Source of the DNA: Sorangium aterium
GTDB taxonomy: Bacteria; Myxococcota_A; Polyangia; Polyangiales; Polyangiaceae
Assembly: GCF_028368935.1 (NCBI RefSeq)
Contig: NZ_JAQNDK010000007.1
Span: forward strand, 310,001-374,000
Reading direction: 5' to 3'
Length of the DNA stretch: 64,000 bases
Translations under genes and position numbers: made by a program
Notes under the pieces: model-generated
What the model was told of the DNA's origin: nothing
Database searches by the model: none
Seen by the model: the letters and a program-made list of their open reading frames with translations, nothing else
Shown: positions 23,533 to 33,268 of the stretch, one piece after another
How the letters are laid out: each line of letters begins with the position of its first letter
Position numbering within the stretch: the stretch's first letter is position 1

Positions 23533-26226
23533 ATGATGCGTACGGCTCGTTTCGGTTCGCTGGTTCTTGCGTTCGTCTTTGCCGCTTCGGCGGCCGCCGT
23601 TTCGTGCGGCGACGACGGCGAAGCCCCGTCCAGCGCGGCAAGTGGCAATGGCGGTGAAGGCGGCGGAGGAGCAGCGGGTGGCGGGGGCGCAGCGGGCGGC
23701 GGCGCCGGGGGATCGGACGCCGGCGGCGTGACGATTCCCGATCTCGACGGGGATGTCCGGGCGGTGACCGACGAGCTCGGGGTCCTCCACCTCGAGTGCG
23801 CGTCCGACGACGACTGCTTCGCCGCGCTCGGTTACTTCCACGCTCAGAACCGCTTCTTCTTCATGGATTTCATCCGCAACCTCGTCGAGGGGTCGCTCGG
23901 CGGGCTGGTGAAGGCGGGCGCGCAGGTGCTCGAGCAGGACTATCGGAACCGCCATTTCTTCACGACGCGCGACGGCGAGCCGCTCGAGAGGGCGCTCTAC
24001 GAGCAGGCGAGTCCGGAGGTGAAAGGGCATCTGGACGCGTATGCGCGCGGCGTGAACGCCTGGCTCGCCGACATGCGGAACAAGAGGAACGGCGCGACGC
24101 TGACCGTCGAGTACAACCTCGCGCTCATGGTGAAGGAGGCGATCCGCGACTGGAGGCCGGAAGACAGCACCGCCGTCGGCCTCTACGTGCTCAACGACCT
24201 CTCGAACAACAGCGGGCAAGAGCTCGAGCTCGCGGCGCAGATACCGCTGTTCGACGCGGCGCTCGCCGCCGATCTGTTCTCGCCCGCGCCTGTGTTCGAC
24301 GCGTCCACCGTGCCCGCCGCGCAGACGGCGGACCTCGTGCGGCCCTTCGCGCCCGAGGCCGTGTCGCGGCTCTCGCCGCGCCGGGCGCTCCTCGCGGGCG
24401 CGGCGAAGCGCGCGGCGAAGGTCGGCGACGGCCGACGCAAGATGGCGGGCGACGCCGGGTCGAACAACTGGGCTGTCGGCCCGGGCCGCACCGAGAGCGG
24501 CCACGCCCTCCTGGCGAACGATCCGCACCTGTTGCTCGGCAATCCCAGCATCTGGTTCCCCGTCGAGCTCGACGCCAAGAGCAGGGGCGACGGCGAATAC
24601 CACGTCGCCGGCGCCACGATTCCGGGCATGCCGGGCGTGATAGTCGGACAGAACGAGTCCATCGGCTGGGGCGTGACCACCGCGTACTACGACCTGGCCG
24701 ACGTCTACCTGGAGACGCTCACCGGGGACGGCGCGTCGGTCGACTTCAAGGGGGAAGACGTGGCGATCGTCGAGAAGAAGTTCTCGTTCAAGGACGCGGC
24801 TTCCGGCGAGACGATCGAGAAGACCTTCCGCTGGGTCCCGCACCACGGGCCCATCGTGAGCGAGGACGCGGACGCCGGCACCGCCGTGACCATCCGGTGG
24901 CGCGGGCACGACGGCGGGACGGACCTCGACGCGTTCTTCGCCCTCGGGCGCGCTGGAAGCGTCGCCGAAGCCAGGACGGGGCTCGAGGCGACCAGCACCG
25001 TCAGCCAGAATTTCGTCGTCGTCGACACCGAGGGGAACATCGGATGGTTCCCGTACAGCAAGGTGCCGGCGCGGCCCTGGGCGTCGCCCGAGGTGCCCGC
25101 GTGGCTGCCGCTCCCGGGTGACGGGAGCGCCGAGTGGGGCGACCCGATCCCGTTCGCCGAGCTGCCGCAGCTCCTCAACCCGCCTGCGGCCGCGATCGCG
25201 ACGGCGAACGGCGACATGACGGGCGCGACCGCCGACGGCGATCCCACGAACGACGGGCAGGGCGCGCTCCAGGCGTGGGGCAAGGCCGACGGGACGCGCG
25301 AGCAGCGGATCCTCGATCTGCTCGACGGAGGCGGCGACGCGCATTCGCCCGACACCATGACGGCGATGCAAGGCGACACGTACTCGCTCTATGGCAGCTT
25401 CGTCGTGCCTGCCGTGCTCTCGGCGGCGGAGCTGGCGACGTTGACGGACGCTGAGCAGGCCGTCGTCGACGCGCTCGCCGCCTGGGACTATACGTGTCCG
25501 ACAGGGCTCGACGGGCACGATCCGGCGCGCGCGGGCAAGGTGGAGGACGCGACGCTCGCCGCCGAGTCGATCGGCTGCACGGCGTTCCACGCGACGTTCT
25601 ATGCGATCGTCAGCGAGGCGCTGGGCGACGAGGCAGCGGCGGCGGGCGTCGATGAGCCCGGGTTCGGGCTGGCCTTCGTGGCGCGCGCGCTGCGCGATCC
25701 GGCGCGCCTGAGCTCGGGCCCCCTGCTCTGGGACGACGTGACCACCGACGGCGTGGCGGAGACGCAGGACGACATCGTGCTCCGGGCGCTCACGAAGGCG
25801 GCCGCCTCGCTCGCGGTCATCGGCCCGGCGGACGACTGGCGCTGGGGCCGCGTCCACACCCTCTCGCTCCGCAGCATCTTCGATAACTTCGGCCTCGCGG
25901 TGTACAACGCGGGGCCTTACGCCGCGCCGGGCGGGCTCTTCACCGTCAACGTCGCCAGCCCGAGATCGCGCGCGCTCCCGCCGGACGGCAAGAAGCCCAG
26001 CTTCGCCTTCGCCAACGGGCCGTCGATCCGCCTCATCATCGACGCGGATCCGGAGGGCCCGAAGATGCGCTTCGGCCTCCCCGGCGGGTCGGACCTCCAC
26101 CGCGAGAGCGCGTTCTACAACAACCTCCTTCCGCAATGGCTCGACAACGAGCCGCTCGAGTTCCACTTCGGACCGGGCGCGGTGACGGATCCGGCGAGCG
26201 TGGTGGACGTCTCGCCGGCGCGCTGA
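23533..26226 (+). CDS. Penicillin acylase family lipoprotein (Ntn hydrolase)
   Basis: An 897-residue precursor. It has a lipoprotein signal (VSC lipobox), a Gly-rich spacer, and a region with AVTDELGVLHLECASDDDCFAALGYFHAQNRFFFMDF typical of the alpha chain. The autocatalytic cut is expected before the serine of GSNNWAVGPGRTESGHALLANDPHL, which becomes the beta-chain nucleophile. The beta chain continues with PGMPGVIVGQNESIGWGVTT. AGGAG precedes the ATG pair at 23533/23536. Related enzymes cleave amides such as acyl-homoserine lactones, acylated antibiotics or lipopeptides. The lipid anchor suggests action at the cell envelope. Confidence 0.86.
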   Translation: MMRTARFGSLVLAFVFAASAAAVSCGDDGEAPSSAASGNGGEGGGGAAGGGGAAGGGAGGSDAGGVTIPDLDGDVRAVTDELGVLHLECASDDDCFAALGYFHAQNRFFFMDFIRNLVEGSLGGLVKAGAQVLEQDYRNRHFFTTRDGEPLERALYEQASPEVKGHLDAYARGVNAWLADMRNKRNGATLTVEYNLALMVKEAIRDWRPEDSTAVGLYVLNDLSNNSGQELELAAQIPLFDAALAADLFSPAPVFDASTVPAAQTADLVRPFAPEAVSRLSPRRALLAGAAKRAAKVGDGRRKMAGDAGSNNWAVGPGRTESGHALLANDPHLLLGNPSIWFPVELDAKSRGDGEYHVAGATIPGMPGVIVGQNESIGWGVTTAYYDLADVYLETLTGDGASVDFKGEDVAIVEKKFSFKDAASGETIEKTFRWVPHHGPIVSEDADAGTAVTIRWRGHDGGTDLDAFFALGRAGSVAEARTGLEATSTVSQNFVVVDTEGNIGWFPYSKVPARPWASPEVPAWLPLPGDGSAEWGDPIPFAELPQLLNPPAAAIATANGDMTGATADGDPTNDGQGALQAWGKADGTREQRILDLLDGGGDAHSPDTMTAMQGDTYSLYGSFVVPAVLSAAELATLTDAEQAVVDALAAWDYTCPTGLDGHDPARAGKVEDATLAAESIGCTAFHATFYAIVSEALGDEAAAAGVDEPGFGLAFVARALRDPARLSSGPLLWDDVTTDGVAETQDDIVLRALTKAAASLAVIGPADDWRWGRVHTLSLRSIFDNFGLAVYNAGPYAAPGGLFTVNVASPRSRALPPDGKKPSFAFANGPSIRLIIDADPEGPKMRFGLPGGSDLHRESAFYNNLLPQWLDNEPLEFHFGPGAVTDPASVVDVSPAR

Positions 26227-26477
26227 CCCTGCGCGATCGCGCGGAGGGCCCCGGCGGCGCCATGTCGCCGGTCGCCGCTGGCGCGGGTCATCGCGGCCGC
26301 CGCCCGCGCAGGCGCGTGATCCAGACTCCAAGGATCCCTCGGGTCCGCGGGTTCTTGGGACACCGATGATTCCATTCTGATGCACAGAGAACGCCGTTGC
26401 GCCTAGGGCTATCCCCTGCTCGTATCGGGGCGCGCCTGGCGCGCTTCTCCTGCGCTGCGATGAGGCGCGAATGAGCA

Positions 26478-28349
26478 TTGGCCGTGAAGCGATCCCTGAT
26501 TCGTGACCTGCGCCGCAGTCTGAATTACCTATCTCCCCACCGTGGCCGGCTTTCCGTGTGCCTCGCGCTCACCCTCGTCTCGGGCGGCCTGCCCGCGCTC
26601 GAGCCGCTCGCGCACCGCGCGATCTTCGACCAGATCTCGGCGAGCGCCGGTGTCTTCGGCCCCGGGAGCGGGCCGGCCGCGCCCGGGGAGCAGGGCGCCC
26701 GGGCCCTCGCCGGCATGACGCTCGCCCTGTGCGCGCTCGTCGTCCTCCGGCAGATCGCGGAGGGCCTGGGGGCGCTCTCCGTCTGGCGGGTGCGGCTCCG
26801 CATCAACCGGGACCTGCTCGACGAGACCACCGCGCGGCTGCACGCGCTGCCCCTCTCGTACCATCAGGAGAGGGGCGTCGGAGAGACCATGACGCGGGTC
26901 GATCGCGGCATCACGTCGCTCATGGACTGCCTCTCTTCTGTCGCGTTCCAGCTCTTCCCGGCGCTCGTCTACCTCGTCGTCTCGCTCGGGATCATGCTCC
27001 GGCTGAGCCCGCTGCTCGCGCTGGTCGCGGTCGGGTTCATCGTGCCTCCGCTGCTCTTCGGCAGGGCGACCACCGCGCGCCTCGTGGAGCGCGAGCGCGA
27101 GGTGCTCGACCGCTGGTGCGGTATCTACAACCGCTTTCAGCAGGTGCTCTCGGGCATCAAGACGGTCAAGGCGTTCGCGCGCGAGGCGGACGAGCACGCC
27201 CGGTTCATCGGCTCCGTCGAGGAGGCGCAAAGCGAGGTGCTCCGGAGCATCGGGCTCCAGACGCGGCTCTCCGCGGGCCGGAGCGTGTGCGTCAACATCG
27301 GCCGCGTGGTGCTGCTCGGCGTGGGGGGCCTGCTCGTCCTCCGCGGGGAGCTCGGCGTCGGCACGCTCGTCGCGTTCCTCGGCTATGTCGGCGGCCTCTA
27401 TGGCCCTGCGCAGACGCTCCTCGGCGTCTACGAGACGGCGCGCCGCGCCGAGGTCGGCCTGGCGGCGATCTTCGGCGTGCTCGACGCCGAGGTCGCGGTC
27501 GCCGATCCGGAGCGCGCCGTGAGCCCGGAGCACATCCGCGGCGACCTCGAGCTCGACAAGGTGAGCTTCCGCTATCAGCGCGCCGCCGGGCGGGCGGTCA
27601 TCGACGGGATCTCGCTCTCGATCCGCGCCGGCGAGTTCGTGGCGGTCGTGGGCCCGAGCGGCGCCGGGAAGAGCACGCTCGCCGATCTGCTCCTGCGGCT
27701 CCACGATCCGACCTCCGGGGCGATCCGCATCGACGGGCACGACCTCCGGGCGCTGTCGCAGCGCGCGCTCCGGCGGAAGCTCGGGATCGTCACGCAGGAG
27801 CCGTTCCTCTTCGAGGACACCATCGAGGCGAACCTCCGGTATGGCTCGCCCGACGCGACGAAGGAGGCGCTCCGCGCCGCGGCGCGCGCCGCCTGCGCGG
27901 ACGGGTTCATCGAGCGGCTCCCTCTGGGGTATCAGACCCTCGTCGGCCGCGGCGGCGTGGCGCTCTCCGGCGGGGAGCGGCAACGCCTCGCGATCGCGCG
28001 CACGCTGCTCAAGGACCCGTCGGTCGTCATCCTCGACGAGCCCACGAGCAGCCTCGATATCGCGAGCGAGACGGCGGTGCAGCAGGCCATCGAGGGGCTC
28101 TCGCGGGGCCGCACCACGCTGCTCATCGCGCACCGCCTCTCCACCACCACGCGCGCGGATCGCGTCGTCGTCATCGACGGCGGGCGCGTCGTCGAGCAGG
28201 GCCCGCCCGCGGCGCTCCTCCGCCGCGGCGGGGCGTACCGCCGAATGATGGACCTCTGGCGGGCGCACGAGCCCTCCGGGGCGAGAGGCCTCGGCCGCCG
28301 AGCGGGTGCGCTGGAGCTGCTCGAGGCCGCGGCCGTGCCCGGCGCGTGA
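26478..28349 (+). CDS. ABC transporter, fused permease and ATPase
   Basis: A 623-residue half-transporter of the exporter type. The membrane domain (about 1-330) has six predicted helices and the coupling region YHQERGVGETMTRVDRGI. The nucleotide-binding domain has Walker A GPSGAGKST (about 392), Q-loop VTQEPFLFEDTI, signature LSGGERQRL (about 496), Walker B VVILDEP (about 516) and a switch His in LLIAHRLST. The start is uncertain: a TTG at 26478 or a GTG at 26484, since an in-frame stop lies just upstream. MsbA-like lipid or peptide export is possible. It is not adjacent to the biosynthetic locus. Confidence 0.87.
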   Translation: MAVKRSLIRDLRRSLNYLSPHRGRLSVCLALTLVSGGLPALEPLAHRAIFDQISASAGVFGPGSGPAAPGEQGARALAGMTLALCALVVLRQIAEGLGALSVWRVRLRINRDLLDETTARLHALPLSYHQERGVGETMTRVDRGITSLMDCLSSVAFQLFPALVYLVVSLGIMLRLSPLLALVAVGFIVPPLLFGRATTARLVEREREVLDRWCGIYNRFQQVLSGIKTVKAFAREADEHARFIGSVEEAQSEVLRSIGLQTRLSAGRSVCVNIGRVVLLGVGGLLVLRGELGVGTLVAFLGYVGGLYGPAQTLLGVYETARRAEVGLAAIFGVLDAEVAVADPERAVSPEHIRGDLELDKVSFRYQRAAGRAVIDGISLSIRAGEFVAVVGPSGAGKSTLADLLLRLHDPTSGAIRIDGHDLRALSQRALRRKLGIVTQEPFLFEDTIEANLRYGSPDATKEALRAAARAACADGFIERLPLGYQTLVGRGGVALSGGERQRLAIARTLLKDPSVVILDEPTSSLDIASETAVQQAIEGLSRGRTTLLIAHRLSTTTRADRVVVIDGGRVVEQGPPAALLRRGGAYRRMMDLWRAHEPSGARGLGRRAGALELLEAAAVPGA

Positions 28350-28461
28350 GCAAATCCCGAGGCGCCGGGTCGAAGCATGATCCAGGGGCGGGGGCGCAGG
28401 GCGACGCCGCACGCCCGATCTGAGCCGTCGCGGCGGGGGCCGGCCATCTAGAGGCTACCCG

Positions 28462-29094
28462 ATGTCCGCGAACCTCCGCGTCGTTCGAAAGCCCCGTCCG
28501 CCGGACGGCCCTGCCGGCGCGCAGCTCACCTCAGCCGACATCCTGCGCGGCCTGCACGCTCGGAACCCCGCGGCGGAGCGCCGCCTGCTCGACGCTTACG
28601 CGGGCCTCGTCGAGCGGATGCTGTTTCGCATCCTTGGCGACGTCCGGAGCCTCGAGGACCTGGTCCAGGACGTGTTCGCCCGGGTGTTCTCGCGCATCGA
28701 CGACGTGCGCGAGCCCGAGGCGCTGAAGGCCTTCATCACCAGCGTCACCGTGTTCGTCGCGCGCGAGGCGCTCCGCAAGAAGCGCAGGCACCGCTGGCTC
28801 GCGTTCTTCGCGAGCGACGAGATGCCGGAGGTCGCGGCCAGCGCCGACCCGGAGGCCCGGCAGGGCGTGCGTGCCTTCTACCGCGCCCTGGAGACGCTCG
28901 ACGCCGACGATCGGCTGGCCTTCACGCTGCGCATCGTGGAGGGCCAGGAGCTCACCGAGGTGGCCTCCGCGTGCAAGGTGTCGCTCGCCACCGTCAAGCG
29001 CCGGATCCAGCGCGCGGAGCTCGCGTTTGTCGAGCGCTGCAAGAAGGACGAAGTTCTCTCTACCTGGCTCGCGGAGGGCGACCGATGGACGTGA
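28462..29094 (+). CDS. ECF-type RNA polymerase sigma factor
   Basis: A 210-residue sigma factor. Region 2 is at about 30-95 (AERRLLDAYAGLVERMLFRILGDVRSLEDLVQDVFARVFSRI). Region 4 is at about 135-190 (LETLDADDRLAFTLRIVEGQELTEVASACKVSLATVKRRIQRAEL). The last 10 bases overlap the start of the FecR-domain gene, so the two are co-translated. Sigma/FecR pairs usually respond to an envelope or iron signal. Confidence 0.87.
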   Translation: MSANLRVVRKPRPPDGPAGAQLTSADILRGLHARNPAAERRLLDAYAGLVERMLFRILGDVRSLEDLVQDVFARVFSRIDDVREPEALKAFITSVTVFVAREALRKKRRHRWLAFFASDEMPEVAASADPEARQGVRAFYRALETLDADDRLAFTLRIVEGQELTEVASACKVSLATVKRRIQRAELAFVERCKKDEVLSTWLAEGDRWT

Positions 29095-30386
29095 GGACCA
29101 AAGACGTCGCGGCCGTGGGGCGCCGGGTCGCCGCGCACCAGGACGCCGCGCTCGAGCGGCTGGTGCGGCCGTCGACCGCGGATCGACTCCAGGCGATCTA
29201 CCGCAAGGAGGCCGCGCTCTCGCTGAACGCCGGGGCGGCTCCCCTCTCACGGCGGCTCGGCGTCGCGCTCGCCGCGGCGTGCGTCGCCGCTTCGGTCCTC
29301 TGGTTCGTGCTGTTCTCGCCGGGCGACCCGTTGACCTACCGGGTCGCAGGGGCGCCCGGCGCCGTCGGCAGGTGGGTGGCGGCGGACGCGTCGCAGGTCG
29401 GGCTCGACTTCTCCGACGGGTCGCGCGTGGACCTCTCGCCCGGAACGCGCGCCCGCGTGACCGAGGTCGGCCCCCGGGGCGCGAGCGTCCTCCTCGAGCG
29501 CGGCTCGCTGCACGTGCGCGTCGTGCATCGCGACGACACCCGGTGGGTCGTGGCCGGGGGGCCTTTCGAGGTCCACGTGATCGGCACCGAGTTCGACGTC
29601 ACGTGGAACACGGAGGCCGAGGAGCTCTCGGTCTCGATGATCACCGGCCGCGTGCGCATCCTGGGCCCGTGCGTCGACCCATCGGGGCGCGCGGTCGCCG
29701 CCCCCGAAGCGACGCGGCTGACGTGCGCGGCTCCTCGATCCGTTGCGCCGCAGGCGTCGTCGCCGGCGCCTGATCCGGAGGCAATCCCGTCCGCTCGGCC
29801 TCCCGCCCCCCTCCCGAGCCCGAGCGCCGCCGCGTCCGTTCCCGCGCCCGCGCCCGCGCCGCCGTCCCTTGGCTCGCCGCGGCCCCGCGCGGGCGAGCCC
29901 CTGGCCGATTCCCCCGCCGAGCGGTGGCGCGCGCACCTCGCCGCGGGCAAGCTCGGTGAGGCGCTCGCGGACGTGGAGCTCCTCGGCATCGACACGGTGC
30001 TCGGGCGCGCCGGCGGCGCGGAGCTCGTCGATCTCGGCTCCGCTGCGCGGCTTTCGCGCAAGCCGAGCGTCGCGGCCAGGTTCTACGAGGCGGCGCGCCA
30101 GCGGTTTGCCGGGAGCGACGCCGCGGCTGCAGCGGCGTACCACCTCGGCCGCATGGCGTTCGACGGGCGCGGCGCCTGGGCGGAGGCCGAGCGCTGGTTC
30201 GCCGTGTACCTCGCGGAGAGGCCGCGCGGCGCGCTCGCGCCGGAGGCGCTCGGCCGCTCGATCGAGTGCGCGAGGAACCTCCAGCTCCGCGCGCGCGCCA
30301 GCGAGCTCGCCGCGCGCTACCTCGCGGCGTACCCGAACGGCGCCCACGCCGGGCTCGCGGCGACGCTCGTCCATGGGGCCGATTGA
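29085..30386 (+). CDS. FecR-domain membrane protein with TPR-like tail
   Basis: A 433-residue protein acting as the putative anti-sigma or signal-relay partner of the overlapping sigma gene. The cytoplasmic N-terminus (about 1-55) is followed by one membrane helix (about 57-77). A FecR domain lies at about 95-185 (LDFSDGSRVDLSPGTRARVTEV...ERGSLHVRVVH...FEVHVIGTEFDV). Next come a Pro/Ala-rich linker and a TPR-like end (RFYEAARQRFAGSDAAAAAAYHLGRMAFDGRGAWAEAERWF). The ATG at 29085 overlaps the sigma gene by 10 bases. Confidence 0.85.
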   Translation: MDVRTKDVAAVGRRVAAHQDAALERLVRPSTADRLQAIYRKEAALSLNAGAAPLSRRLGVALAAACVAASVLWFVLFSPGDPLTYRVAGAPGAVGRWVAADASQVGLDFSDGSRVDLSPGTRARVTEVGPRGASVLLERGSLHVRVVHRDDTRWVVAGGPFEVHVIGTEFDVTWNTEAEELSVSMITGRVRILGPCVDPSGRAVAAPEATRLTCAAPRSVAPQASSPAPDPEAIPSARPPAPLPSPSAAASVPAPAPAPPSLGSPRPRAGEPLADSPAERWRAHLAAGKLGEALADVELLGIDTVLGRAGGAELVDLGSAARLSRKPSVAARFYEAARQRFAGSDAAAAAAYHLGRMAFDGRGAWAEAERWFAVYLAERPRGALAPEALGRSIECARNLQLRARASELAARYLAAYPNGAHAGLAATLVHGAD

Positions 30387-30484
30387 GGCCTCCGCTCGGC
30401 AGCCTGCATGCTGGATCGAGCCTTCGCCCGCGGAGGTCGCGGCCGCCACGCCGGCGCCGCCTGCGCTCGCCGCGAGCGCGCGCC

Positions 30485-31555
30485 GTGGCGAGCTCGATAG
30501 GCTGCGCGCTCGTCGCTTCGCTGACGTTCGCGGCGTTCGCGGCCCCGTGCTCCGCCGACGAGGCGCCGCCGATCACGGTCGTCGCCGGCGCGCGCGGGGC
30601 GCTGGCGTACCGCCTCTCGCAGGAGCTCGAAGCGGCGGGCCTGCAGGTACGGGTCGAAGCGAGCCCGGCGGCGGCTGGTTCCGGCGGGCTGCTCATCGTC
30701 ATCCCTGAAGGCGAGCAGGGAGCCATCGAAATCTGGTCGGACTCGAGCGGGCGCGCGGACCTGGTCGCGAGCGTCGCGCCCGACGGCCCGCTCGACACCC
30801 GGGTGCTCCGCGCGGCGGAGCTGGTGCGGGCGCTCCGGTCGACGGCCGGGGCCCCCGCCGGAGCCGCCGGACCAGCGCCGGCGGCCGTCGGACCAGCGGC
30901 GGCGGCCGTCGCGCCGGCTCCGGCTCCGGTCCAGCCCTCTCCCGTCGCGCCTCCTGCCGCGTTGCCCGGCGAGGCGTGGGGAAGCCCGCCGCTCCGCGCC
31001 TGGGCGCCGCCCTCGCCGCCGTTCGCGGTGCCCGCGGCGCCCAGGGCCCCGCTCGTCGAGGTGGGTGTCGCGATCGCCCTGGGATGGCAGGCGCCTGGCG
31101 CCTCGCTGGCGCTCGATGCCTCGCTCCGCATCTGGCCCTCGGCCCGGATCGGCGCCGGGCTCCTGGCGGACCTGTCGATCATCGGTCCGGAGATCGAGGC
31201 GGCGGAAGGCAAGGTTCGCTTTCGCCGCTCGCTCTTCGGCGCCGAGCTCGCCCTCGCGCCCATCGAGAGGAGCCGTCGATTCGGACTCGTCCTCTCCCCC
31301 GGCGTGGGTCTCAGCTACGTGAGCGCGTCCGGCGATGCGAGACCGCCCTATATCGACAGCGATGAGTCCACGTTCACCGCCCTCGTGTACGGGCGAGGCG
31401 AGGCGCGTTTCCGGCTCATCGACTCCGTGGTTCTCACGGCGGGCGCGCTCGGCGGCGCGGCGATCCCGCCTGTCGATATCCGGTTCGCAGGACGGGTGAT
31501 CTCGACGTTCAGCCCGCTCGCGTCGTTCTCGTTCGGCGTCGTCGTCCAGAGGTGA
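30485..31555 (+). CDS. Exported, probably outer-membrane protein of the sigma/FecR operon
   Basis: A 356-residue protein from a GTG at 30485, with a signal peptide (IGCALVASLTFAAFAAPCSADEA). The first domain (ITVVAGARGALAYRLSQELEAAGLQVRVEAS) looks like the periplasmic part of myxobacterial sigma/FecR operon proteins. An Ala/Pro spacer leads to a C-terminal region of alternating amphipathic strands (VGVAIALGWQAPGASLALDASL...AELALAPIERSRRFGLVLSPGVGLSYVSA), consistent with a small beta barrel. The start is uncertain. No named family is recognised. Confidence 0.62.
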   Translation: MASSIGCALVASLTFAAFAAPCSADEAPPITVVAGARGALAYRLSQELEAAGLQVRVEASPAAAGSGGLLIVIPEGEQGAIEIWSDSSGRADLVASVAPDGPLDTRVLRAAELVRALRSTAGAPAGAAGPAPAAVGPAAAAVAPAPAPVQPSPVAPPAALPGEAWGSPPLRAWAPPSPPFAVPAAPRAPLVEVGVAIALGWQAPGASLALDASLRIWPSARIGAGLLADLSIIGPEIEAAEGKVRFRRSLFGAELALAPIERSRRFGLVLSPGVGLSYVSASGDARPPYIDSDESTFTALVYGRGEARFRLIDSVVLTAGALGGAAIPPVDIRFAGRVISTFSPLASFSFGVVVQR

Positions 31556-31630
31556 GCCGCCGCCACGACAGGCGGCCATTCATAGGAGCAAGCCACGCGC
31601 ACTTCTTCAATCGAGATAGGAGAGACCTCC

Positions 31631-33238
31631 TTGAAACACCTCCTCGTACCTGGATGCACCGTGCTCATGACGCTTGTCGCCGCATGCGACAGAATCCCGC
31701 TCGATCCCATACGCGATGATGGCGCCGGAGGTGGCGCGACGGGAGCGGGCGGGGCCGGCGGCAGCGGCGGCGCAGGCGGCAACGGTGGGGCCGGCGGCAG
31801 CGGCGGCGCCGGCGGCAGCGGCGGCGCAGGCGGCAGCGGCGGCGCAGGCGGCAGCGACGCCGTCGCCGGCAGCGGCGGCGCAGGCGCCGGCGGCGCCGTC
31901 GGCAGCGGCGATCCTCTGTGGAGCCGGCACTTCGCCGCGAACCCACGCCAACCCCACGTATGGGTGGGCAGCCGCATCGCCGTGGACGAACCCGGCAACC
32001 TCGTCGTCGCGACGGCGGTCGCCGATGGCGTCGACTTCGGCGACGGTCCGCTCTCGACAGGGGGCAGTCTGGTCTTCTCCCTCGCGAGGTTCGACGGCGA
32101 AGGAGAACCCCTCTGGCACAAGGAATTCCCCGGTTCCGCCTACCCGCGTGACGTCGCGGTCAACCAGGCGGGGCTCATTGCCACGGCGGGGACGTATTAC
32201 GGGACCGGCGTCGACTTCGGAGGTGGTTTGCTCGTGGGGCAGGAGTCGGATGGCGACGCCTTCGTGGCCGTCTTCACGGCAGACGGAGATCACGTCTGGT
32301 CGGCTCGAATCGGCGTCGATGGTGATCAATGGGCGGACAGCCTCGCCATGGATGCAGCCGGGAACGTCGTCGTGGCAGGGACGTTCATGGGCCAGATCAG
32401 CCTCTGCGGCGCCTCGCTGACCAGCGTCGGTGACATCGACTCGTTCATCGCGAAATTCGACCCTGCGGGGAGCTGCCTCTGGAGCAAGCAGCTCGGCTAC
32501 ACGGAGATCCACAACGTCGCCCTCGACGCGTCGGGCAGCGTCGTCCTCGCCGGCAGCTTCGGCGACTATTACGCCGAGGCGATCGATCTCGGCGGCGGGC
32601 CGCTGACCACCGCGGGCAGCGAGGATATCTTCGTGGCGAAGCTCGATGCTGCCGGTGAGCACGTCTGGAGCAAACGGTTCGGCGACGAGGCGCTCCAGAG
32701 GGCGTACGGCGTCGCGGTCGACGGCGCTGGAAACGTCGTCATCAGCGGGACGTTCCTCGGGAGCGTGGATTTCGGCGCAGGTCCGCTGGTGAGCGCGGGA
32801 GGGTACGGTCCTCTCGAACCCGGCTCCGTCACGTGGGGCGGCAACGCCTTCGTGACCAAGCTGAACCCGGCAGGTGAGCTCCTCTGGGCCAAGCGCCTCG
32901 GGCAGTATGGGCCGCAGACGGCGCTGGACGCCGCGGCGACCGTGGACGGCGACATCGCGATCACCGGCTTGATGTACGGCGACGTCGACTTCGGCACGGG
33001 CCCGATGGACTGCACCTACGGCGATGCCTTCGTCGCGAAGCTCGACGCGACGGGCACGGTCCGCTGGGTGAAGCACACAGGCGGCAGGGAGCAACAGTAC
33101 GGCTATTCCACGGCCATGGACGCGACCGGCGACGTGTACGCCGCCGGGCCGTTCGTCGGCACCATCGACTTTGGCACGGGGCCGCTGGTGACTCCGACGT
33201 CTACCCGGGCGATTTTCCTCGCGAAGTTCGGCCCCTGA
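31631..33238 (+). CDS. Lipoprotein with SBBP-type beta-propeller repeats
   Basis: A 535-residue lipoprotein (lipobox LVAAC at C20). A spacer of GGAGGSGG repeats (about 30-90) carries a propeller built from repeats of the type LAMDAAGNVVVAGTFMGQ...DSFIAKFDPAG, seen at least seven times. Such SBBP-repeat lipoproteins are abundant in myxobacteria, and I know of no assigned activity. Three neighbouring lipoproteins in this window share the Gly/Ser-tether design. Confidence 0.8.
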   Translation: MKHLLVPGCTVLMTLVAACDRIPLDPIRDDGAGGGATGAGGAGGSGGAGGNGGAGGSGGAGGSGGAGGSGGAGGSDAVAGSGGAGAGGAVGSGDPLWSRHFAANPRQPHVWVGSRIAVDEPGNLVVATAVADGVDFGDGPLSTGGSLVFSLARFDGEGEPLWHKEFPGSAYPRDVAVNQAGLIATAGTYYGTGVDFGGGLLVGQESDGDAFVAVFTADGDHVWSARIGVDGDQWADSLAMDAAGNVVVAGTFMGQISLCGASLTSVGDIDSFIAKFDPAGSCLWSKQLGYTEIHNVALDASGSVVLAGSFGDYYAEAIDLGGGPLTTAGSEDIFVAKLDAAGEHVWSKRFGDEALQRAYGVAVDGAGNVVISGTFLGSVDFGAGPLVSAGGYGPLEPGSVTWGGNAFVTKLNPAGELLWAKRLGQYGPQTALDAAATVDGDIAITGLMYGDVDFGTGPMDCTYGDAFVAKLDATGTVRWVKHTGGREQQYGYSTAMDATGDVYAAGPFVGTIDFGTGPLVTPTSTRAIFLAKFGP

Positions 33239-33268
33239 GGCCGCGGACGGCGGTCCGCGAGGTGGCCC

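Noticed and set aside
23272-26478. Long minus-strand open frame opposite the penicillin acylase gene
   Set aside because: It is antisense to a gene with clear Ntn-hydrolase motifs; only its last part (22099-23271) encodes a recognisable protein.
26478-28349. Exporter of the NRPS/PKS product
   Set aside because: It lies about 9 kb from the nearest locus gene with unrelated operons between; no sequence feature links it.
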